Source: a bacterium
Lineage (GTDB): Bacteria; Latescibacterota; UBA2968; GCA-2709665
Reading direction: 5' to 3'
DNA: 5,491 nt
Assembly (NCBI GenBank): GCA_027619145.1
Contig: JAQCGA010000311.1
Location: forward strand, 1 to 5,491
Every line of letters starts with the position of its first letter. The stretch's first letter is position 1. The position numbers and the translations under genes are program-made. Positions 1-5,491 of the stretch are shown piece after piece. The notes beneath the pieces were generated by a model, which saw nothing but the letters and a program-made list of their open reading frames with translations, had not been told where the DNA came from and ran no database searches.

Positions 1-419
1 GCCGGTTGGGCGACCCGGAAGCGCAGGTGGTGTTGCCGCTGTTAAAGACGGATCTTGTGGATATTCTGGAAGCGGTGTGTACTGGTACGGTAAAAGATCT
101 GAAGCTGGAGATTGACGACCGGGCTGCAACCTGTGTGGTGGTGGCTTCCGGTGGGTATCCGGGAGGGTATGGAAAAGGATATCCGATTTCTGGAATTGAA
201 GCGGCTGAGGCTCTGGGGGAAGTTGTGGTGTTTCACGCGGGGACTGCACAGAAGGACGGAGCGGCAGTGACCCAGGGGGGCCGGGTGCTGGGCGTAACGG
301 CGGTGGGAGAAGATATTCGTTCGTCGATTGACCTGGCATACCGGGCTGTGGAGAAGATTTCGTTTGAGAAGATGTACTTTCGGAAGGATATTGGACACCG
401 GGCACTGGCACGGCTGTAG
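1..419 (+). CDS. purD: Phosphoribosylamine-glycine ligase (GAR synthetase), C-terminal part; 5' end outside window
   Basis: PurD joins phosphoribosylamine and glycine with ATP to give glycinamide ribonucleotide, the second step of cytoplasmic de novo purine synthesis. The reading frame is open from the left edge (bases 1-2 finish a codon) and stops at TAG 417-419, leaving about 138 residues, roughly the last third of a family usually 420-430 residues long. The visible part starts at the end of the ATP-grasp domain with RLGDPEAQVVLPLL, matching the PurD signature R-F-G-D-P-E-(A/T)-Q apart from Leu in place of the usual Phe. The C-terminal PurD domain follows, with SGGYPGGYGKGYPI, VFHAGT, the VTQGGRVLGVTA segment and a closing FRKDIGHRAL that matches the family's R-x-DIG-x-R-A ending. 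The TTG near base 6 is not a start, since it sits inside the conserved signature. No frameshift is seen. The next gene begins 55 bases downstream on the same strand. Identification is secure; only the N-terminal two thirds cannot be judged. Confidence 0.96.
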   Translation, partial: RLGDPEAQVVLPLLKTDLVDILEAVCTGTVKDLKLEIDDRAATCVVVASGGYPGGYGKGYPISGIEAAEALGEVVVFHAGTAQKDGAAVTQGGRVLGVTAVGEDIRSSIDLAYRAVEKISFEKMYFRKDIGHRALARL

Positions 420-462
420 CCCCTCACCTGGCTGGGGGATGAAGGCTCGGAGATTCCAACAT

Positions 463-468
463 AAGGAG
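463..468 (+). promoter_or_regulatory. Shine-Dalgarno site of the MBL-rhodanese gene
   Basis: AAGGAG lies 6 bases before ATG 475. It decides the start: the same frame stays open upstream to base 328, but that extension lies over the 3' end of purD and has no ribosome site of its own, and the residues before Met475 look like no known domain. From ATG 475 the protein opens directly with the beta-strand typical of this metallo-beta-lactamase family. Confidence 0.85.
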
Positions 469-474
469 CGCAAT

Positions 475-1878
475 ATGATCCTCAAACAGTACTACCTGGG
501 ATGCCTGGCGCATGCCTCGTACCTCCTGGGGGATGAGGTAACGGGTACTGGTGTCGTGGTGGATCCACAGCGCGATGTAGACCAGTACATGAAGGATGCT
601 GCCCAGTACGGATTAGAGGTCCGCCACGTTTTTCTTACCCATTTTCATGCGGACTTCCTGGCGGGCCACCTGGAATTGCGGGACAGGGCCGGGGCGCAGA
701 TTCATTTGGGTGTGCAGGCGAAGGCAGAATATGCGTTTGTCGGAATGAAGGACGGACAGAGCCTGACCTTTGGGAAAATGCGCCTCCAGGTGCTGGAGAC
801 GCCCGGGCATTCGCCGGAGTCGATCTCAATTCTGGTATTCGACCTGGGAAAAGATGAACAGAATCCCCACGCCGTCCTAACGGGCGATACCCTGTTTATT
901 GGGGATGTAGGCCGCCCGGACCTGCGGGTTTCTCTGGGCTGGACAGCCGAAGAGCTGGGCGGGATGTTGTACGATTCGCTACACGAAAAATTGCTCAAAT
1001 TGCCGGATGAGACACTTGTTTACCCAACCCATGGCGCAGGATCCATGTGTGGTAAAAACCTGAGCAAAGATACGGTCTCAACGCTGGGTGTACAGCGCCA
1101 GTATAATTATGCTCTCCAACCTATGGACCGGGAGGAATTTATAAGGATCGTGACGGCAGACCAGCCGGATGCACCGGATTATTTTACGTATGATGCGATC
1201 CTGAATACAAAGGAACACCCAACGCTGGAGCAGGCGCTGGAGCGGTCGTTGCGTCCTCTGGCGCTGGATGAGGTGTTGCACCTGGAAAGCGAGGGTGCCC
1301 AGTTGCTGGATGTTCGCGAAACGGCGGAGTTCGAGGGCGCGTACCTGGCGGGCTGTTTGAACATTGGGCTGGACGGCCGGTATGCTACGTGGGCGGGTAC
1401 TCTGCTGGACCCGGAGGTCTCTGTCGTGATTGTTGCCGAACCTGGGCGTGAGGTAGAGGCGGAGACCCGGCTGGGTCGAATTGGTTTCGACCGGATCGCG
1501 GGATATTTGATGGGAGGCATGCAGGCGCTCGAAAACCGTTCGGACCTGGTCCGACACACGGAGCGGATCACCGCCGCTACGCTTGCCGAGCAGCTTTCTT
1601 CTACTACCGGTCCAATGGTGCTGGATGTGAGCACAAATAAGGAATGGGGGGAGAAACGAATTCCCGGGAGTGTGAACATTCCGCTAAACCGTTTGAAAGA
1701 CCGCATGGCCGAGGTGCCGAATGACCGTACGGTGGTGGTGCATTGCGCCAGCGGGTACCGGTCATCGATTGCCGCGAGTCTGCTGGCTTTGAATGGGCAC
1801 GAGCATACGGTTTCTCTGGTAGGCGGTCTTTCCGCGTGGGAGGTGGCCGGTCTGGAGACGGAGAGTGGCGAACGTTGA
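475..1878 (+). CDS. Persulfide dioxygenase-rhodanese fusion (MBL fold, CstB-like domain order)
   Basis: This 467-residue protein is predicted to oxidise thiol persulfides with O2 to sulfite and to move sulfane sulfur through its rhodanese part, giving sulfite or thiosulfate in hydrogen sulfide detoxification. Residues 1 to about 250 are an ETHE1-type metallo-beta-lactamase domain: H56-x-H58-A-D60, H65, GH112, TGD138, GRPDL (146-150) and YPTH186GAGS. By analogy with human ETHE1 the mononuclear iron ligands should be H56, H112 and D138. Phe61 replaces the His that follows Asp in classical dinuclear MBL enzymes. C192 in GSMCGK may match the extra reactive Cys known in CstB (inference). Residues about 262-355 form a first rhodanese domain without its Cys (Ala321 at that place). 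Residues about 365-462 form a second, intact rhodanese domain with loop C424-ASGYR. There is no signal peptide, so it is cytoplasmic. It lies 55 bases after purD and 70 before purE; no CsoR/CstR-type regulator is visible. The electron-donor thiol (glutathione, CoA or other) cannot be told from sequence. A hydrolase role is possible but less likely. Confidence 0.9.
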   Translation: MILKQYYLGCLAHASYLLGDEVTGTGVVVDPQRDVDQYMKDAAQYGLEVRHVFLTHFHADFLAGHLELRDRAGAQIHLGVQAKAEYAFVGMKDGQSLTFGKMRLQVLETPGHSPESISILVFDLGKDEQNPHAVLTGDTLFIGDVGRPDLRVSLGWTAEELGGMLYDSLHEKLLKLPDETLVYPTHGAGSMCGKNLSKDTVSTLGVQRQYNYALQPMDREEFIRIVTADQPDAPDYFTYDAILNTKEHPTLEQALERSLRPLALDEVLHLESEGAQLLDVRETAEFEGAYLAGCLNIGLDGRYATWAGTLLDPEVSVVIVAEPGREVEAETRLGRIGFDRIAGYLMGGMQALENRSDLVRHTERITAATLAEQLSSTTGPMVLDVSTNKEWGEKRIPGSVNIPLNRLKDRMAEVPNDRTVVVHCASGYRSSIAASLLALNGHEHTVSLVGGLSAWEVAGLETESGER

Positions 1879-1935
1879 AGCATAATAAACGCACTGAAGC
1901 GCGGGTGTTTACACGAACGTCCGCAGTATCTGAAA

Positions 1936-1942
1936 GGGGAGG
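1936..1942 (+). promoter_or_regulatory. Shine-Dalgarno site of purE
   Basis: GGGGAGG lies 6 bases before ATG 1949. This favours ATG 1949 over the in-frame TTG directly before it (1946-1948), which would be only 3 bases from the site. The resulting N-terminus, [12 protein letters not shown], is the normal PurE length ahead of the GS-x-SD motif. Confidence 0.85.
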
Positions 1943-1948
1943 TATTTG

Positions 1949-2407
1949 ATGGCGGATCCAGTGGTTGGCATTGTGATGGGGAGCAAGTCCGACGAACCTG
2001 TGATGCAGAAGGCTGTGGCAATTCTGGATGAGCTGGGCGTGTCCCACGAGTGGAAGGTTTCTTCGGCGCACCGGAACCCGGATCAGACGGCAGAATATGC
2101 GCGTACGGCAGAAAAACGTGGGTTGAAGGTGTTGATTGCGGGTGCGGGTCTGGCTGCAGCTCTGCCGGGTGTGCTGGCGGCGCATACGGTTTTGCCGGTG
2201 ATTGGCGTGCCGATTGCGTCTGGGGCACTGAATGGAGTGGATGCGCTCTACGCGATTGTACAGATGCCACCAGGTGTGCCAGTGGCGTGTGTAGGTATTG
2301 ACAATGCGCGAAATGCTGCGGTGCTGGCGGCACAGATTCTGGCCCAGACGGATAAAGGGATCAAAAAGAACCTGGAGGCGTATAAGAAAAAACAGGCTGG
2401 TGGATAA
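1949..2407 (+). CDS. purE: N5-carboxyaminoimidazole ribonucleotide mutase (class I-like PurE)
   Basis: PurE moves the carboxylate of N5-CAIR to C4 of the imidazole, giving CAIR in de novo purine synthesis; family members are usually octamers of a flavodoxin-like fold. The 152 residues cover the whole domain. Seen in order: GIVMGSKSD (7-15), the phosphate/ribose loop of the family; SSAHRNPD (38-45) with H41, equivalent to the catalytic His of the SAHRTP motif; [10 protein letters not shown] (65-74); LPVIGVPI (82-89); and [10 protein letters not shown], which ends near the conserved region binding the substrate. SAHRNP favours class I (mutase, working with PurK) over class II (AIR carboxylase, which has SAHKT-like sequence). 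Oddity: the usual loop is AGGAAHLPG, and here the His is Ala71 and the second Gly is Leu68. The basic C-terminal tail is short. No purK lies next to it, although purE and purK are often adjacent; the next gene is a tricorn protease 59 bases on. The family call is secure; the exact class is a little less so. Confidence 0.93.
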   Translation: MADPVVGIVMGSKSDEPVMQKAVAILDELGVSHEWKVSSAHRNPDQTAEYARTAEKRGLKVLIAGAGLAAALPGVLAAHTVLPVIGVPIASGALNGVDALYAIVQMPPGVPVACVGIDNARNAAVLAAQILAQTDKGIKKNLEAYKKKQAGG

Positions 2408-2466
2408 GTCGTTGCGTTGCGGTTTATCCTGCCGGAGATCTCCCACCTTTCCCCTGGATTTCCTCT

Positions 2467-5400
2467 ATGAGTCAAAATCCTTTTTTTGAAGATGTACGTC
2501 CGGTTCCCCATTTACATTCGCCGGCCCTGTCTCCGGATGGCGGCCGGCTGTTTTTTGTGTACTCGGGTGATATCTGGTCCGTCTCCGCTGGAGGTGGCGA
2601 AGCGTACCAGATCACGTCCCATGTGGGATATGACCGTGCACCCCGGTTCAGCCCGGATGGGCGGCAGGTTGTATTTGAGTCCAATAGGACCGGGAATGGG
2701 GATCTGTATGTGCTGGATCTGGAATCCGGGGATGTGCGCAGGTTGACGCATTTTGGTGGAGGGGATGCTCTGGGGGACTGGTCTCCGGACGGTGCGTGGC
2801 TCTATTTTTCTTCCAGGAGAGATGGGCTCAGCGGCGGGATTTTCAAGGTGCCGGTACAGGGAGGCACGCCGATTGAGGTGGTGTGCGATCCAAGAGAAGC
2901 GCATAGCCAACCGGTGCTGTCGCCAGATGGGAAAACGCTGGCGCTGGTGAACGATGGCACGCCGCTTTGGCGGAAGGGGCCGCACCCGGCGCTGGCGTCG
3001 TCCATCTGGACGGTGAGCGAGGCGGCAGGCAGTACGGACTATCGCAGGGTGACTACCTATGCGGGGCGGAACAACAATCCGATGTGGGCACCAGATGGAA
3101 AGACGATTTATTTTATTTCGGATGAGGGCGGAACCGAGAATATTTGGGCCGTGGGTGATGACGGGTCCCAGCGGCGTCCGCTGACGCAGTTTGAGGAAGG
3201 CCGGTGTCTACGGGCGTCTGTTTCCAGAGATGGAAGGCGGATTGCATTTGATCGGGTAGGTGAGATCTGGCTGCTGGATCTGGAAAGTGGCGAGGCCGGT
3301 CCGGTGGAGATTCGCGTACGAGCAGACCAGAAGATTAATCCGAAAACACATCGGACGTTTACGAATGGGCTGGATGAATTCAGTCTGTCCGGGGATGGTA
3401 AAAAAGTGTTGTTTGGTGTGCACGGTGAGTTGTTTGCTGCGCCGTCAAAAGGCGAAGAGGTGTACGATGCGATCCGGGTGACGGAGTCGTCGTTCCGAGA
3501 GTTTATGGCAGACTGGCGGCCGGACAGCCGTGCGGCGGTATACCTGTCTGATCGGTTTGGGAATTATGAACTATTTGAATATGATTTTGTAGAACGAGCT
3601 GAGCGCCAGCTTACAGAAGATCCGGAGGTGCAGAAGTATCTGCCCCGGTATTCACCGGATGGGAAGTGGATTGCGTACCTGCATGGTCGGGAAGAAATTC
3701 GTTTGATCGAGCGAGAGACCGGGACGGTGCGTCCGTTTATTCATAACGCATTGTTTACAGGGGTTGCGTCGTCTGTTTCATTTGCCTGGGCGCCGGATAG
3801 CCAATGGATTGTGTTTGTTGCAAGGGATCAGAATTTTTTCAATAATCTGTATGTGCAGCGACTGGACGAAACGGAGGCGCGTCAAATTACGTTTTTAAGT
3901 CAGGTGGGTACGGGTGCGCCCCTCTGGTCACCGAATGGGAAGTTCATTGTATTTACGACGCAGCAGTATCGCACGCAAGGCCAGTTGGCTCGGGTGGATT
4001 TGACGCCCGTACTCCCGGTATTCAAAGAAGATGAATTTGAAAAATTGTTTGAAGATGAAGAAGATGAACTGGAAGAAGGTACTCCTGGAGATCCGGAAGA
4101 GCAGGAAGAAGATGAAGATGAGCCGCAGGATGCAGGGGCGTCTGAGGTGGTGAACGGTGGGGAGGATGCAGAGGAGAAGGGGGTGAAGCAGGAAGGCGAG
4201 TCGATTGAGATTGTGTTTGAAGGAATCAAACGCAGGCTACAGCTGTTGACACCTCTCGAAATGAACGCTGCCGCTCTGGCAATTTGCCCGGATGGCAAAG
4301 CGCTGGTGTTCCGGTCTGCTGTAACGGGACGAGATAATTTGTGGCACTTGTTATTAGAAGATGCAAAGCAGAGTGAGCCTCCTCGCCAGCTAACGGATAC
4401 CCGTGGAGAGAAAGGACGGGTGTGTTTTACGAAGGATGGGAAGAAGATTTTTTATATGGATGGGGGTGAGATTGTAGGGCGCGATTTTCCTGGGGGCAAG
4501 ACGAAGAAGTTGCGTGTGCGGGCCGAACTGGATGTGGATTTCCATGTGGAGAAACGCCAGATTTTCCAGGAAGCCTGGACGTTGATACGGGATCATTTTT
4601 ACGATCCAAATTTCCACGGGGTGAACTGGGAAGCTGTGCGAGATCGGTATATGCCACTGGCCGCAGGGGTACAGGTGCAGGATGATTTGCTGGATATTCT
4701 GAATCTGGTGGTGGGCGAATTAAATGGTTCCCATCTGGGTGCAGGCCGCAGTGGAGCGGGTGTTCACGATGGGTACCTGGGTCTTACGTTTGGGCGGGTG
4801 GCCCAGGAGGCCGGTCGGTTTGAAGTTGTGGGTGTTTTGCCGGACGGTCCGTGTGATGTGATTGCACAGCCTGTGGTTGCAGGCGAGGTATTAACGGCGA
4901 TTGATGGGCAGATGCTGAATGGTGGGATAAATTTCTGGGAACGGCTACAGCATAAGGTGGGAAAGAAAGTGCGGTTGACGCTGGAGTTGCCCGGTGGGGA
5001 AACACGGGAGGCGGATGTGAGGCCCGTGGGAGCCGGTGCAATTTCCGACCTGGCCTACCGGAACTGGGTGTATGGGAATGCGGCTTATGTAGACCGTGTG
5101 AGTGGAGGTCGGTTGGGGTATGTGCATATTCGGGCGATGGGACTGGAGGATTTACACCAATTTCTGATTGATCTGGATACAGAAGCCCACAGCCGCGAAG
5201 GCGTATTGGTAGATGTGCGCTACAATGGCGGCGGGCATATTGCCACGTTTATTCTGGATGTGTTGGCAAAACGAGATTTTGTGAGGTCTTCGTACCGTGG
5301 AAAAATAACAACGTCGTCTGCGAATTTGTCCGGTGATCGAATTCTGAACAAGCCAACTGTGCTCCTGACGAATGAGCATTCGGGCAGTAATGCGGAGATG

Positions 5401-5491
5401 TTTAGCGAAGGGTACCGTCGCCTGGGGCTGGGCAAGGTGGTGGGGACACCCACGATGGGGGCTGTGATCTGGACGGGTACCTGGAAGTTTC
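2467..5491 (+). CDS. Tricorn-like S41-family protease, 3' end outside window
   Basis: Tricorn proteases cut short peptides released by larger proteases. The frame is open from ATG 2467 to the right edge (1008 codons); archaeal tricorn is about 1,070 residues, so little is missing. Propeller-type motifs (W/F/L-S-P-D-G and variants) recur at residues 22, 62, 106, 152, 208 and 253 (six), then at 308, 351, 396, 442, 488, 607 and 655 (seven), matching tricorn's six- and seven-bladed propellers. Then come the C1 helical domain (about 690-765) with NGS755-H756, a PDZ domain (about 767-855) and the S41 core (about 858 on) with DVRYNGGG (917-923) and the nucleophile S974 in SGSNAEMF. By analogy with Thermoplasma tricorn (Ser745, His746, Ser965, Glu1023), only the last Glu is unseen. 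Asn975 stands where that enzyme has Asp966. An acidic insertion occupies about 521-578. No signal peptide or membrane segment is seen, so it is probably cytoplasmic, unlike exported homologues. ATG 2467 is the first usable start after purE in this frame, but no Shine-Dalgarno precedes it. Probably co-transcribed with purE. Confidence 0.92.
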   Translation, partial: MSQNPFFEDVRPVPHLHSPALSPDGGRLFFVYSGDIWSVSAGGGEAYQITSHVGYDRAPRFSPDGRQVVFESNRTGNGDLYVLDLESGDVRRLTHFGGGDALGDWSPDGAWLYFSSRRDGLSGGIFKVPVQGGTPIEVVCDPREAHSQPVLSPDGKTLALVNDGTPLWRKGPHPALASSIWTVSEAAGSTDYRRVTTYAGRNNNPMWAPDGKTIYFISDEGGTENIWAVGDDGSQRRPLTQFEEGRCLRASVSRDGRRIAFDRVGEIWLLDLESGEAGPVEIRVRADQKINPKTHRTFTNGLDEFSLSGDGKKVLFGVHGELFAAPSKGEEVYDAIRVTESSFREFMADWRPDSRAAVYLSDRFGNYELFEYDFVERAERQLTEDPEVQKYLPRYSPDGKWIAYLHGREEIRLIERETGTVRPFIHNALFTGVASSVSFAWAPDSQWIVFVARDQNFFNNLYVQRLDETEARQITFLSQVGTGAPLWSPNGKFIVFTTQQYRTQGQLARVDLTPVLPVFKEDEFEKLFEDEEDELEEGTPGDPEEQEEDEDEPQDAGASEVVNGGEDAEEKGVKQEGESIEIVFEGIKRRLQLLTPLEMNAAALAICPDGKALVFRSAVTGRDNLWHLLLEDAKQSEPPRQLTDTRGEKGRVCFTKDGKKIFYMDGGEIVGRDFPGGKTKKLRVRAELDVDFHVEKRQIFQEAWTLIRDHFYDPNFHGVNWEAVRDRYMPLAAGVQVQDDLLDILNLVVGELNGSHLGAGRSGAGVHDGYLGLTFGRVAQEAGRFEVVGVLPDGPCDVIAQPVVAGEVLTAIDGQMLNGGINFWERLQHKVGKKVRLTLELPGGETREADVRPVGAGAISDLAYRNWVYGNAAYVDRVSGGRLGYVHIRAMGLEDLHQFLIDLDTEAHSREGVLVDVRYNGGGHIATFILDVLAKRDFVRSSYRGKITTSSANLSGDRILNKPTVLLTNEHSGSNAEMFSEGYRRLGLGKVVGTPTMGAVIWTGTWKF
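4027..4200 (+). other. Acidic low-complexity insertion within the tricorn-like protein (residues 521-578)
   Basis: About half the residues here are Asp or Glu, in runs such as EDEEDELEE and EEQEEDEDEP, encoded by purine-rich GAA/GAT/GAG triplets. The stretch falls between the fifth (W487) and sixth (C607) motifs of the second propeller, just before the sequence SIEIVFEGIKRR, which looks like a return to folded sequence. Bacterial tricorn homologues often carry a short charged linker at this place (family knowledge); this one looks long. It is probably a disordered surface loop. The frame stays open throughout, so there is no sign of a frameshift. The complementary strand has a Ser-rich open frame here, which is only its mirror image. 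Confidence 0.75.

Noticed and set aside
420..438. Possible hairpin after purD (CCCC ... GGGG)
   Set aside because: The stem is only about four pairs and no T-run follows, so it is not a credible terminator.
328..474. Upstream extension of the MBL-rhodanese frame overlapping purD
   Set aside because: There is no ribosome site at 328 and the extension has no domain likeness, while ATG 475 has AAGGAG at ideal spacing and the family's normal N-terminus.
1879..1948. Possible promoter in the gap before purE (TTTACA at 1908-1913, CATAAT at 1881-1886)
   Set aside because: No partner hexamer lies at 16-18 bases from either element, and the order is wrong for them to pair with each other.
1179..2333. 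384-residue open frame on the minus strand
   Set aside because: It lies opposite two well-identified genes, has low-complexity Pro/Ser/Arg-rich sequence and no recognisable domain, so it is a shadow of the GC-rich coding strand.
3900..4298. Minus-strand frame with a long poly-Ser run
   Set aside because: The serines are the complement of the GAA/GAT acidic codons in the tricorn insertion; nothing supports expression.
1..5491. Mobile element, CRISPR, defence or phage system
   Set aside because: All four genes are recognised metabolic or protease families, and there are no transposase genes, direct repeat arrays or obvious terminal repeats; most of the window looks like ordinary chromosome.

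Overview
The window holds four co-directional (+ strand) genes: the 3' third of purD, a complete metallo-beta-lactamase/double-rhodanese gene of the persulfide dioxygenase type, a complete purE, and a tricorn-family protease gene that runs off the right edge. The DNA is moderately GC-rich and densely coding, with intergenic gaps of only 55, 70 and 59 bases. This is bacterial chromosomal DNA. ATG starts fit all three genes whose starts are visible. Two have strong Shine-Dalgarno sequences and the tricorn gene has none. Mixed use of SD and non-SD starts, together with a tricorn homologue, would suit the Bacteroidota/Rhodothermota side of the tree or a related uncultured phylum, but this placement is a weak inference and no marker gene settles it.

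Layout: 1-419 is the C-terminal part of phosphoribosylamine-glycine ligase (PurD). 475-1878 is a 467-residue fusion of an ETHE1-like non-haem iron persulfide dioxygenase with a degenerate and then an intact rhodanese domain, the same order as staphylococcal CstB. 1949-2407 is PurE, N5-carboxyaminoimidazole ribonucleotide mutase. 2467 to the end is a tricorn-like protease with 13 recognisable propeller repeat motifs (6+7), a long acidic insertion, and the C1, PDZ and S41 core domains. The catalytic Ser-His pair and the nucleophile Ser are present, but the final catalytic Glu lies beyond the window.

The genes probably form one transcription unit, because no convincing terminator or internal promoter is visible. 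PurD and PurE act in de novo purine synthesis. The persulfide-oxidising enzyme between them, and the protease after them, have no known biochemical link to purines, so the arrangement looks like a housekeeping cluster and not a dedicated system. I see no mobile elements, CRISPR, RNA genes or phage features, and nothing that clearly amounts to a new biological system. The points most worth checking are a His-to-Ala change in the PurE active-site loop, the placement of the sulfide-detoxification fusion inside a purine cluster, and the acidic insertion and Ser-Asn active site of a tricorn that appears to be cytoplasmic.
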